64,000 bases of DNA. It comes from Pseudomonas fluorescens (GTDB lineage Bacteria > Pseudomonadota > Gammaproteobacteria > Pseudomonadales > Pseudomonadaceae). The notes beneath the pieces were generated by a model. The model did no database searches. It saw only the letters and a list, made by a program, of their open reading frames with translations, and was not told where the DNA came from. Location of the stretch: NCBI RefSeq assembly GCF_902497785.1, contig NZ_CABVHK010000013.1:124001-188000 (forward strand). Direction: 5' to 3'. Positions 7,849-16,607 of this stretch are shown one piece after another. Position numbers and translations under genes: made by a program. Within the stretch, counting starts at the first letter, position 1; every line of letters starts with the position of its first letter.

Positions 7849-8235
7849 GATTGGGTGCTCCGTAGTAGGGCTATGAAGTGGGTACGAGGGCAATGCTACT
7901 CTCGATAAGTCGATATGAAAGTTCATAAACGCAATGGTAATAATCAACGGAATTGATTGTTCCGCTAAAGCGCTCTAGACCGTGCGTTTCCGGGGAGGCG
8001 TTTTGCACCGAGATGGGTATTTTCGACTCACTCGCGCTGCGTAAAAATGCGGGGGGCGGTAACGCTTGATCAGGGGGGCAGGATGGCCGCGACTGATTAT
8101 TTGAACGTTAAGCGGCATCTGGGTTAAACCTGCACGCCGTTTCCAAGTCCTAGATTCATGCAGGCCGGTTCTGGCCTGACGTTTCACACGTGCGTCGCAG
8201 TCAGGGCGCTCAGTCGTATTCAGGAGCTCTGTGCA
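7849..8235. other. Intergenic stretch between divergent repeat-protein and AsmA genes
   Basis: About 390 bases with no supported gene. It must hold the promoters of both divergent genes; the AT-rich part near 7900-7970 is the likelier promoter of the repeat protein. No clear palindrome or RNA structure was recognised. Confidence 0.5.
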
Positions 8236-10311
8236 ATGACGCGCACCCCGAAAATTTTTGCCTGGACCTTCGCCAGCCTTGTGGTCCTGCTGGCGATACT
8301 GGTGCTGATCATCGTGTTCTTCGATTGGAACCGGATGAAACCCACGATCAACCATAAAGTCTCCGAGGAGCTGCACCGTCCGTTCGCCATTAATGGCGAC
8401 CTGTCCGTGGTCTGGCGGCGCGAGCTCGACCAGGGAGGCTGGCGAGCCTGGGTGCCGTGGCCGCACGTGGTGGCGCAAGACTTGAGCCTGGGCAACCCGG
8501 ACTGGTCGAAACAGCCGCAGATGGTCACGCTCAAACGAGTCGAGCTGCGTATTTCGCCGCTGGCCTTGCTGGCGCAGCGCGTGGTGATTCCGCGCATCGA
8601 CCTCACCGAACCCAATGCCGACCTGCAACGTCTGGCGGATGGCCGCGCCAACTGGACCTTCAAATTCGATCCCAAAGACCCGGATGCCGAGCCTTCAAGC
8701 TGGGTGGTGGACATCGGTGCGATCGGCTTCGACAAGGGCCACGTCACCCTTGATGACCAGAACCTGAAGACTCAACTCGACGTGCTGATTGATCCGTTGG
8801 GCAAACCGATTCCGTATAGCGACATCGTCGGCGACAAGGCGGCGAAAAACGCACAGGAGAAGGGCGCTGCGCCACAGGACTATGCGTTTGCGCTCAAGGT
8901 CAAAGGCCAGTATCACGGGCAGAAACTTGCCGGCGAAGGCAAGATTGGCGGCTTGTTGGCTTTGCAGGACGCGGCGCGGCCGTTCCCGCTGCAGGCCCAG
9001 GCCCAGATCGCTGACACCCGTGTCGAACTGGCCGGCACCCTGACCGATCCGCTTAACCTCGGCGCCCTCGACCTGCGCCTGAAACTGGCCGGTAGCAGCC
9101 TCGGCAATCTCTATGCGCTGACCGGCGTCACCCTGCCGGACACGCCACCGTACGCCACCGACGGCCATTTGATCGCCAAGCTGCATGAGCCGGGTGGTGC
9201 GGTGTTCCGCTATGAAGCGTTCAACGGCAAGATCGGCGAAAGCGATATTCACGGCAGCCTGGCCTACGTCGCCAGCCTGCCCCGGCCCAAACTCAGCGGT
9301 TCGCTGATTTCCAATCAGTTGCTGTTCGCTGACCTTGCGCCGCTGATCGGCGCCGATTCCAACGCCAAACAAAAGGCTCGTGGCGGTGAAAGCAAGCAGC
9401 CATCGGACAAGGTGCTGCCGGTCGAAGAATTCAAGACCGAACGCTGGCGGGACATGGACGCCGATGTCGAATTCACCGGCAAACGCATCGTCCACAGCGA
9501 AAAACTGCCGTTCAATGACCTTTATACCCACCTGGTGCTGACGGATGGCGTACTCAGTCTCGAGCCTCTGCGTTTCGGCGTCGCCGGCGGCAAGCTGGAT
9601 GCACAGATTCGCCTGAACGGTCACACCGAGCCCTTGGAAGGCACTGCGAAACTGACCGCGCGCGGTTTCAAACTCAAACAGCTATTCCCGACCTTTGAAC
9701 CGATGAAAACCAGTTTCGGCGAGCTCAACGGGGATGCCGACATCAGCGGTCGCGGCAACTCCGTGGCGAAGTTGCTGGGCACGGCCAACGGCAATCTGAA
9801 GATGCTGATCAACGACGGTGCAATCAGCCGCGAGTTGATGGAATTGGCTGGGTTGAACGTGGGTAACTACGTGGTCGGCAAAATCTTTGGCGACAAGGAA
9901 GTGAAGATCAACTGCGCGGCAGCCGACTTCGATATCAAGACCGGTCTGGCGACCACGCGGTTGTTCGTCTTCGATACCGAGAACGCGATTATCTATATCG
10001 ATGGCACGGCGAACATGGCGACTGAACAACTGGACCTGACGGTGACTCCCGAGTCCAAAGGATGGCGTCTGATTTCATTGCGCTCACCACTGTACGTGCG
10101 GGGCAAGTTCATCAAGCCGGATGCCGGGGTAAAAGCCGTGCCGCTGCTATTGCGCGGAGCAGGGATGGTGGCGCTGGGTGTGATTGCCGCGCCGGCGGCG
10201 GGGCTGCTGGCGCTGATTGCGCCGAGTGGTGGTGAGCCGAATCAATGTGCACCGTTGCTGGAACAGATGAAGGCGGGCAAGGCGCCGGTAACCGTTAAAT
10301 CCTCCAAATAA
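8236..10311 (+). CDS. AsmA family protein
   Basis: The 691-residue protein has one N-terminal membrane anchor (FAWTFASLVVLLAILVLIIV) followed by the AsmA domain with DWNRMKP and a long periplasmic region, then the conserved AsmA_2 C-terminal block containing DGAISRELMELAGLNVGNYV and the hydrophobic LLRGAGMVALGVIAAPAAGL. AsmA-like proteins form groove-shaped bridges for phospholipid traffic to the outer membrane. The start has an AGGAG site 9 bases upstream; the open frame begins 78 bases earlier without such a site. The gene is alone between non-coding stretches. Confidence 0.9.
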   Translation: MTRTPKIFAWTFASLVVLLAILVLIIVFFDWNRMKPTINHKVSEELHRPFAINGDLSVVWRRELDQGGWRAWVPWPHVVAQDLSLGNPDWSKQPQMVTLKRVELRISPLALLAQRVVIPRIDLTEPNADLQRLADGRANWTFKFDPKDPDAEPSSWVVDIGAIGFDKGHVTLDDQNLKTQLDVLIDPLGKPIPYSDIVGDKAAKNAQEKGAAPQDYAFALKVKGQYHGQKLAGEGKIGGLLALQDAARPFPLQAQAQIADTRVELAGTLTDPLNLGALDLRLKLAGSSLGNLYALTGVTLPDTPPYATDGHLIAKLHEPGGAVFRYEAFNGKIGESDIHGSLAYVASLPRPKLSGSLISNQLLFADLAPLIGADSNAKQKARGGESKQPSDKVLPVEEFKTERWRDMDADVEFTGKRIVHSEKLPFNDLYTHLVLTDGVLSLEPLRFGVAGGKLDAQIRLNGHTEPLEGTAKLTARGFKLKQLFPTFEPMKTSFGELNGDADISGRGNSVAKLLGTANGNLKMLINDGAISRELMELAGLNVGNYVVGKIFGDKEVKINCAAADFDIKTGLATTRLFVFDTENAIIYIDGTANMATEQLDLTVTPESKGWRLISLRSPLYVRGKFIKPDAGVKAVPLLLRGAGMVALGVIAAPAAGLLALIAPSGGEPNQCAPLLEQMKAGKAPVTVKSSK

Positions 10312-10341
10312 AAAACGCAGTCTTCAACAGCACCCACATGG

Positions 10342-10450
10342 AACAGGAGCTGCCGACGGCTGCGATTTTTCGGGTTTTAGGGTGTTGGGAAAAGTTTTAT
10401 GGGATCTGGCGTCTGTAAAAAATCGCAGGCTGCGCCCGTTCCTACAGGAG
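10342..10450. repeat. Degenerate REP-type palindrome
   Basis: Divergent arms AGGAGCTGCCGACGGCTGCG and a poorer complement ending in CCTACAGGAG. Confidence 0.6.
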
Positions 10451-10570
10451 CATTGAAGGTAGAGCGGATGTCATAGACTGGTCGTCGAGTTGTCACGTTT
10501 GATGTCGATGCTTGGCTGATGTCTTGCATTGAGCCTTGCTTCACCTCACCGATCACAAGGAAGTCCGCCC

Positions 10571-11461
10571 ATGTCGCAAGGTACTGCCACGCGTTATCCG
10601 CTGGTGCTGGTCCCGGGAATGCTCGGGTTTATCCGGCTGGTGCTTTATCCCTATTGGTACGGGATTGTGGCAGCGCTGCGCCGGGAAGGTGCGACGGTGA
10701 TTGCGGTGCAGGTTTCGCCGCTCAACTCGACCGAAGTGCGCGGCGAACAGTTGCTGGCGCGCATTGACGAGATCCTGCGCGAAACCGGTGCCGAAAAGGT
10801 CAACCTGATCGGTCACAGCCAGGGTTCTCTGACCGCTCGTTACGCCGCCGCCAAACGCCCGGATCGCGTGGCGTCGGTCACCTCGGTGGCGGGCCCCAAT
10901 CATGGCTCTGAACTGGCGGATTATCTGCACACACATTACCCGTCGGACAGCGCGAAAGGCCGGCTGCTGGCGTTTTTCCTGCGGGTGATCGGTGCGTTGA
11001 TGAGCCTGCTGGAGACCGGTTATCGCGGGCCAAGGCTGCCGGTGGATATCCACGCGTCCCATGAGTCGCTGACGACAGCGGGTGTGGCGCTGTTCAATCA
11101 GCGTTATCCACAGGGCTTGCCGCAAACCTGGGGTGGGCACGGGCCGGAAGAGGTCAACGGCGTGCGTTATTACTCGTGGTCCGGCACCTTGCAGCCGGGC
11201 AAGACCGACCGCGGACGCAATCTGTTCGACGGGACCAACCGCAGTTGTCGGCTATTTGCCAAAACCTTCGTGCGTGAAACCGGGCATTGCGACGGCATGG
11301 TCGGGCGTTACAGCTCGCATCTGGGGACAGTGATCGGCGATGAGTATCCGCTGGATCATTTCGACATTGTTAACCAGTCGCTGGGATTGGTGGGGAAGGG
11401 GGCCGAGCCGATCCGGTTGTTTGTCGAGCATGCGGCGCGGTTGAAAGCGGCGGGGGTTTGA
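10571..11461 (+). CDS. Triacylglycerol lipase, family I.1, without signal peptide
   Basis: The 296-residue alpha/beta-hydrolase aligns along its length with P. aeruginosa LipA: YPLVLVPGMLGF (oxyanion region), TEVRGEQLL, nucleophile elbow GHSQG with Ser83, VNGVRYYSWSGT, the acid region GHCDGMVG and the DHFDIVNQ histidine. It would hydrolyse acylglycerols. Unlike LipA it begins directly at the catalytic domain: the start at 10571 follows an AAGGAAG site and no secretion signal precedes it. No lif foldase gene is nearby. It therefore resembles the Proteus/psychrophilic subgroup (Proteus mirabilis lipase), which folds without a foldase. The frame is open 42 bases further upstream without adding a signal peptide. 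Confidence 0.88.
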   Translation: MSQGTATRYPLVLVPGMLGFIRLVLYPYWYGIVAALRREGATVIAVQVSPLNSTEVRGEQLLARIDEILRETGAEKVNLIGHSQGSLTARYAAAKRPDRVASVTSVAGPNHGSELADYLHTHYPSDSAKGRLLAFFLRVIGALMSLLETGYRGPRLPVDIHASHESLTTAGVALFNQRYPQGLPQTWGGHGPEEVNGVRYYSWSGTLQPGKTDRGRNLFDGTNRSCRLFAKTFVRETGHCDGMVGRYSSHLGTVIGDEYPLDHFDIVNQSLGLVGKGAEPIRLFVEHAARLKAAGV

Positions 11462-11464
11462 ACC

Positions 11465-11564
11465 ACTGTGGCGAGGGGATTTATCCCCGTTGGACTGCGT
11501 AGCAGTCCCTTTTTTTTTGGGGGGCCGCTTCGCAGCCCAACGGGGATAAATCCCCTCGCCACAG
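11465..11564. repeat. Long palindrome (GTGGCGAGGGGATTTATCCC family)
   Basis: 28-bp inverted arms at 11465-11493 and 11537-11564 flank a centre with a second small palindrome. The same family recurs at about 40271-40392. It lies between convergent genes and could also act as a bidirectional terminator. Confidence 0.85.
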
Positions 11565-11565
11565 T

Positions 11566-12453
11566 TCAGGCAGCACTGACCTTTCGGCCGAGCACCGTGG
11601 TCCAGCGTTCCGAAACAATCACCCCGCCCAACGTCAGCACCCCGCCCACCAGGTGATACATCGCCAATTGTTCATGCAATACCACCGCCGCAATCAATGC
11701 CGTAATCAACGGCAGCAGATTGAAAAACTGTGTGGTCCGGCTCGGCCCCAGGCGCACCACCGCTTGCATCCACGCCAAGGGCGCCACCATCGATGCCAGC
11801 AGGCAGGCGTAAAGCACCAGTGGAATGTTTTGCAACGTCGGGCCGATTTTCGGGGAGGCGACAAACAATGGAAACAGCACCACCACCGCCACCAGCACCT
11901 GCAAATACAGCAACACCAGCGGCGGCAGACGCAGCTGCCATTTTTTCAGCAAGGTGCTGTAGATCGCATAGGCCAGTGTGGCGATCAGCATCATCGCGTC
12001 GCCCAGATTCACCCCGTGTTCAAGCAGCGCTGCGAGGCTGCCGGACGACACCACCACCAACACGCCGGCAAACGACAACACCGCACCGGCCAGCGCGCCC
12101 GCGGTCAGGCGCTGACCGAGACTGATGATGGCCATCGCCAGCGACATCAACGGCATCAGCGACAGAATAATGCCCATGTTGGTGGCTGACGTCAGCGACG
12201 CCGCGAAGTACGCCAGGCTTTGATAGACCGCCATGCCCAGCACGCCGAGGATGAAAATCCTGCCCAGGTTCGGGCGGATCAGCGGCCAGTGGGCGATGAC
12301 CGGTTTGAGCATGAACGGTGTGAACAGTATCCCGGCCAGCAGCCAGCGGTAGAAACCGATCTCGGCCGGGAAAATCGCCCCGGCCGACATTTTCGTGATC
12401 ACGGTGTTGCCGGCCCAGATGAAGATGGCCAGCAGGGGATAAGCGTATTGCAT
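11566..12453 (-). CDS. EamA (DMT) family transporter
   Basis: The 295-residue membrane protein has ten predicted helices in two EamA repeats, starting with YPLLAIFIWAGNTVITKMS and containing the second-half motif LYACLLASMVAPLAWMQAVV. EamA proteins are mostly exporters of metabolites or amino acids. ATG at 12453 is preferred over an upstream TTG. It is divergent from an AraC-type regulator with an inverted repeat between them, so the regulator probably controls it and the exported compound may be the effector. Confidence 0.87.
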   Translation of the reverse strand: MQYAYPLLAIFIWAGNTVITKMSAGAIFPAEIGFYRWLLAGILFTPFMLKPVIAHWPLIRPNLGRIFILGVLGMAVYQSLAYFAASLTSATNMGIILSLMPLMSLAMAIISLGQRLTAGALAGAVLSFAGVLVVVSSGSLAALLEHGVNLGDAMMLIATLAYAIYSTLLKKWQLRLPPLVLLYLQVLVAVVVLFPLFVASPKIGPTLQNIPLVLYACLLASMVAPLAWMQAVVRLGPSRTTQFFNLLPLITALIAAVVLHEQLAMYHLVGGVLTLGGVIVSERWTTVLGRKVSAA

Positions 12454-12492
12454 CAGGAACAACCAGAACGTTAATGAAGTGCGATTATCGCC

Positions 12493-12526
12493 TGTCTGGA
12501 TGAAAGCCTATACTTCGATCCAGACA
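12493..12526. promoter_or_regulatory. Candidate operator between the transporter and AraC-type regulator
   Basis: A perfect 9-bp inverted repeat, TGTCTGGAT at 12493-12501 and ATCCAGACA at 12518-12526, with a 16-base spacer that contains a -10-like CTATACT. It lies in the 84-base gap between the two divergent genes. Binding by the neighbouring regulator is inferred. Confidence 0.55.
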
Positions 12527-12537
12527 ACAGGCCCCGG

Positions 12538-13344
12538 ATGACGGACAGCATGAGCAGCAAACACATCGACCTGCTGGATTTCAGCGAACTGCCTTCGCCG
12601 GTGTACTTCCGTTATGCCGACTTCAATACCCACGAATACGCCTCGGCGCACACGCATCCCTGGGGCACGCTGGAATACTCGGCCAACGGCGTCCTGCACA
12701 TGGAAATCGGCCGCAGTCGTTTCATGTCGCCGCCGCAATACGCGGTATGGGTGCCACCCCGGATCGAACACAGTTTCTATAGCAATCAACCGATCAACTA
12801 CCGCGCAGTCTGCCTCGCGCCGGCGTTGTGTCAGGAATTACCGCAGCAGGCCTGTACGCTGGCGATCAGCGACATTCTTAAAGCGATTCTCAAAGACTTC
12901 GCCACCCGCGACGTGAAGATTCCCGAGCGAGCAGCTGACATTCGCCTGGCGCAAGTGCTGGTCGATCAGTTGCAACTCGCCCCGGTGCATGAGTGCTATC
13001 TGCCTTACGCCAGCAGTCCCGGGTTGCTCGGGATACTGGAAGCCCTGCAAGCCGAGCCTGGCGATAACCGTCCACTGGCGGATTGGGCCGAGCAGGTCCA
13101 CGTCAGCGAGCGCACCTTGGCGCGGCAGTTTGTGCGCGAGTTGGGCATGAGTTTCGGCGAGTGGCGTCAGCGCTTGCGTTTCCTGGCGGCGATTGAAGCG
13201 CTGGACAGTCAGCGCAGTATTCAGGAGATCGCTTTCGACATGGGCTACAGCACCGGTTCGGCGTTTATCGCGATGTTCCAGCGGCAGGCCGGATGCACGC
13301 CGGAGCAATACCGACGCAGCCATCTTGAGAACAGGAAGGTGTAA
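12538..13344 (+). CDS. AraC family transcriptional regulator with N-terminal cupin
   Basis: The 268-residue protein has a cupin-type sensor (residues about 20-110; AHTHPWGTLEYSANG and WVPPRIEHSF) and a C-terminal double helix-turn-helix (about 165-262) containing WAEQVHVSERTLARQF and the second-helix signature IQEIAFDMGYSTGSAFIAMFQRQAGCTPEQYR. An alternative ATG four codons in (12550) is possible. It is divergent from the EamA transporter and the intervening inverted repeat suggests local control. Confidence 0.9.
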   Translation: MTDSMSSKHIDLLDFSELPSPVYFRYADFNTHEYASAHTHPWGTLEYSANGVLHMEIGRSRFMSPPQYAVWVPPRIEHSFYSNQPINYRAVCLAPALCQELPQQACTLAISDILKAILKDFATRDVKIPERAADIRLAQVLVDQLQLAPVHECYLPYASSPGLLGILEALQAEPGDNRPLADWAEQVHVSERTLARQFVRELGMSFGEWRQRLRFLAAIEALDSQRSIQEIAFDMGYSTGSAFIAMFQRQAGCTPEQYRRSHLENRKV

Positions 13345-13408
13345 CAGGCGTTGTCTACACTGCAACACGAGGTCGTGCCCATCGGTGCGGCAACCAGGAG
13401 AAAACTCC

Positions 13409-13714
13409 ATGATGATGTTGCGTGCCCCTTTGTTGATGATCGGTTTGCTGCTTTGCTCCCAGGGTTTCGCCGCCACTGCCCAACAGAACAAGATGACCAC
13501 CTGCAATGCCGACGCTACCGCGAAAAGCCTCAAGGGCGATGAGCGCAAGGCCTTCATGAGTACCTGCCTCAAAGCGACGCCGGCCGCCAACGACGCCAAA
13601 GCGCTGACCCCGCAGCAAGAGAAAATGAAAACCTGCAACGCCGATGCCGCGACCAAGGCGCTCAAGGGTGACGAGCGCAAGGCGTTCATGAGTGATTGCC
13701 TGAAGAAAAAATAA
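13409..13714 (+). CDS. PsiF repeat family protein
   Basis: The 101-residue protein has a signal peptide (LLMIGLLLCSQGFA) and two PsiF repeats, each with KM(T/K)TCNADA and LKGDERKAFMSxCLK. In E. coli the psiF gene is phosphate-starvation inducible, but the function of the protein is unknown. An AGGAG site precedes the first of three consecutive ATG codons. Each repeat has two cysteines that could pair in the periplasm. Confidence 0.9.
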   Translation: MMMLRAPLLMIGLLLCSQGFAATAQQNKMTTCNADATAKSLKGDERKAFMSTCLKATPAANDAKALTPQQEKMKTCNADAATKALKGDERKAFMSDCLKKK

Positions 13715-13719
13715 GGGTC

Positions 13720-13789
13720 AAAAGATCGCAGCCTTCGGCAGCTCCTACGTCGTGATCCCTGTAGGAGCTGCCGAAGGCTGCGATCTTTT
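13720..13789. repeat. REP-type palindrome (GTAGGAGCTGCCGAAGG family)
   Basis: Perfect 29-bp inverted arms at 13720-13748 and 13761-13789, directly after psiF-like gene; may double as a terminator. Confidence 0.87.
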
Positions 13790-13880
13790 CAACGCGACAC
13801 TGTTCGCGTTCATGCTCTCGCTTCGACACCCGAACGCTGGCAGACTGCCAATCCTTTTACGCCGCTCGTTTTGAGGCTGT

Positions 13881-14894
13881 ATGCCGACGTTTTCTCAACG
13901 CCAAGTCTTGCTGGTCATCAGTTGGGTCATCATTTTTGGTGGGTTGTTGCTCGTACTGCCGCTGCGGTTGCTGCCCAGTCTGCTGGCCGGCCTGCTGGTG
14001 TTCGAACTGGTCAACATGCTCACCCCGCAGTTGCAGCGCCTGATCGAAGGCCGGCGTGCGCGCTGGCTGGCGGTGGCGTTGCTCGGGACGCTGGTGGTGA
14101 GTGTGCTGGCGCTGATCTTTGCCGGCGCCATCAGCTTTCTGCTGCACGAAGCGGAAAACCCCGGCGCGTCACTGGATAAATTCATGGGCGTGGTCGATCG
14201 CGCGCGCGGGCAGTTGCCGCCGTTCATCGATGCTTATCTGCCCGCCAGTGCCGCCGAGTTCCGTGTGGCCATTGGCGAGTGGATGAGCAAGCACCTCAGC
14301 GACTTGCAGCTGGTCGGTAAAGACGCCGCGCACATGTTCGTCACGCTTCTGATCGGCATGGTGCTGGGGGCGATCATTGCCTTGCAACGTGTGCCGGACC
14401 TGACCAAGCGCAAACCGCTGGCCGCTGCGCTGTTCGATCGTCTGCATCTGCTGGTGCAGGCATTTCGCAACATCGTCTTCGCCCAGATCAAGATTTCCCT
14501 GCTCAACACCTTCTTCACCGGGATTTTCCTCGCGGTGGTCCTGCCGATGTTCGGCATCAAGCTGCCGCTGACCAAAACCCTGATCGTGCTGACGTTCCTG
14601 CTCGGCCTGCTGCCGGTGATTGGCAACCTGATGTCGAACACACTGATCACCATCGTCGGTCTGTCGCTGTCGATCTGGGTCGCAGTGGCGGCGCTGGGGT
14701 ATCTGATCGTTATCCACAAGCTCGAGTACTTCCTCAACGCGCGCATCGTCGGCGGGCAGATCAGTGCCAAGTCGTGGGAGTTGCTATTGGCAATGCTGGT
14801 GTTCGAGGCCGCGTTCGGCCTGCCGGGAGTGGTGGCGGGGCCGATTTATTACGCGTATTTGAAGAGTGAGTTGAAGCAGGTGGGGATGGTTTGA
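13881..14894 (+). CDS. AI-2E family transporter (PerM/TqsA-like)
   Basis: The 337-residue polytopic protein has the AI-2E/UPF0118 layout: two N-terminal helices, a central soluble stretch rich in charged residues (about 100-150), then a block of helices with LLGLLPVIGNLMSNTLITI (the conserved P-x-x-G-x family motif) and the C-terminal VEYFLN-like KLEYFLNARIVGGQI. Members export quorum signals such as AI-2 or act as Na+/H+ antiporters; the substrate here is unknown. It has no operon partner. Confidence 0.87.
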   Translation: MPTFSQRQVLLVISWVIIFGGLLLVLPLRLLPSLLAGLLVFELVNMLTPQLQRLIEGRRARWLAVALLGTLVVSVLALIFAGAISFLLHEAENPGASLDKFMGVVDRARGQLPPFIDAYLPASAAEFRVAIGEWMSKHLSDLQLVGKDAAHMFVTLLIGMVLGAIIALQRVPDLTKRKPLAAALFDRLHLLVQAFRNIVFAQIKISLLNTFFTGIFLAVVLPMFGIKLPLTKTLIVLTFLLGLLPVIGNLMSNTLITIVGLSLSIWVAVAALGYLIVIHKLEYFLNARIVGGQISAKSWELLLAMLVFEAAFGLPGVVAGPIYYAYLKSELKQVGMV

Positions 14895-14924
14895 TCTGGC
14901 AGATGTGTTGCCTGGTCTGACGCC

Positions 14925-15014
14925 ATCGCGGGCAAGCCCGCTCCCACAGGGTTTTGTGTCGTTCGCCGAAATTATGTACGACACAAAATGTGTGGGAGCG
15001 GGCTTGCCCGCGAT
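14925..15014. repeat. REP pair (GTGGGAGCGGGCTTGCCCGCGA type)
   Basis: Inverted REP units at each end of the interval, between convergent genes; the centre also carries a small ACGACACAAAA-type inverted repeat. Confidence 0.88.
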
Positions 15015-15034
15015 AGGAGCACCCCGGTTTTGGA

Positions 15035-16309
15035 TCAGTCCATCGTGCCGTAGCGCTTCATGGCTTCAATCGCCAACCCGCTGCCAATGCTGCCAAAGAT
15101 ATTCCCTTCCACGTGCCGCGCATTCGGCAGCATCGCCGACACACCGCTGCGCAGTGCCGGAATTCCGCTCGAACCGCCGGTGAAGAACACCGTATCCACC
15201 TGGTCGACCCGCACGTTGGCGTCGTTCAGCATCTGGGTCACGCTGTTGCGCACGCGCTCCAGCAGGTTGTCGATGGCCGATTCGAACAGCGCCCGGCTCA
15301 GTTCCACGCTCAGGCCCGGCTCGATGCGATCCAGCGGCACATGACGGCTGTCGGCGTGGGTCAGCTGAATCTTGGTTTCTTCCACTTCCATCGCCAGCCA
15401 GTGCCCGGCGCGCTGTTCGATCAGCTTGAACAGACGGTCGATGCCACCGGTGTCTTCGATGTCGTAACGCATGCTACCCAGCGCCAGGGTCGACTTCTGC
15501 GAGTACACCGAGTTAATCGTGTGCCAGGTCGCCAGGTTCATGTGGTGGCTGGTCGGCATGTAGGCACCGCTCTTCATGCGGCTGCCGTAGCCGAACAGCG
15601 GCATCAGGCCTTGCAGGCTCAGCTGCTTGTCGAAATCGGTCCCGCCGATGTGCACGCCGCCAGTGGCGAGGATGTCCTCGTGACGGTTGTCGTGCTCGCG
15701 ACGCTCAGGCGACAGGCGCACCAGCGAGAAGTCGGACGTACCACCGCCGATATCGACGATCAGGACTAGCTCTTCCTTTTCGATGGTCGACTCGTAGTCG
15801 AACGCCGCCGCAATCGGTTCGTACTGGAACGACACGTCCTTGAAACCGATGGCGCGGGCCACGTCTACCAAGGTGTTCTCAGCTTCCTGGTCGGCCATTT
15901 CATCGTCATCGACAAAGAACACCGGACGCCCCAGCACCACTTCGTCGAACTCGCGACCGGCGGCGGTTTCGGCGCGTTTCTTCAATTGACCGATAAACAG
16001 ACCGAGCAAGTCCTTGAACGGCATCGCCGTGCCAAGCACGCTGGTGTCATGCTTGATCAGCTTGGAACCCAGCAGGCTCTTGAGCGAGCGCATCAACCGG
16101 CCTTCGTAGCCTTCGAGGTACTCGTGCAGCGCCAGCCGGCCGTACACCGGGCGGCGTTCTTCCATGTTGAAGAACACCACTGACGGCAGGGTGATCTTGT
16201 CGTCCTCCAGCGCGATCAGCGTTTCCATGCCGGGGCGCAGCCAGCCGACGGTGGAGTTGGACGTGCCAAAGTCGATACCACAGGCACGGGCTGGAGATGC
16301 GTTTTTCAT
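15035..16309 (-). CDS. yegD: Hsp70-like chaperone-family protein YegD
   Basis: The 424-residue protein has the actin-like ATPase fold of Hsp70: phosphate-1 loop GIDFGTSNSTVG, connect/phosphate-2 DIGGGTSDFSLV, and adenosine motif FFTGGSSGIPALR. It lacks the substrate-binding domain, as in E. coli YegD. Its client and role are not established. It is divergent from cbpA-cbpM, so a shared role in protein quality control is suggested by context. Confidence 0.92.
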   Translation of the reverse strand: MKNASPARACGIDFGTSNSTVGWLRPGMETLIALEDDKITLPSVVFFNMEERRPVYGRLALHEYLEGYEGRLMRSLKSLLGSKLIKHDTSVLGTAMPFKDLLGLFIGQLKKRAETAAGREFDEVVLGRPVFFVDDDEMADQEAENTLVDVARAIGFKDVSFQYEPIAAAFDYESTIEKEELVLIVDIGGGTSDFSLVRLSPERREHDNRHEDILATGGVHIGGTDFDKQLSLQGLMPLFGYGSRMKSGAYMPTSHHMNLATWHTINSVYSQKSTLALGSMRYDIEDTGGIDRLFKLIEQRAGHWLAMEVEETKIQLTHADSRHVPLDRIEPGLSVELSRALFESAIDNLLERVRNSVTQMLNDANVRVDQVDTVFFTGGSSGIPALRSGVSAMLPNARHVEGNIFGSIGSGLAIEAMKRYGTMD

Positions 16310-16607
16310 GTCTATCAGGTTCCGGTTAAAAAACGGCCGCGCAGTGTATGTCAGTGCGGCGCAGATACGAAGGCCGACTATCCGCTAAATCGCAGTGAAT
16401 AGCGCCTTGATAAGCTGACCGAATGCCCCAAACTTGTCTGCATTGGCCCTGGCAGCCCTCGGACGGTCAAAAGAACCGTCCACCGCTGCCGATAAACTTC
16501 TGATGCGCTGTCCGGTCACAAAAGTGAGATCGGTCAAACCTCACGCGGCAATCAAGAGCATGCTGAGGCAGGTGGCGCGATTTTGATAATGGATGGTGAT
16601 TCCCACG

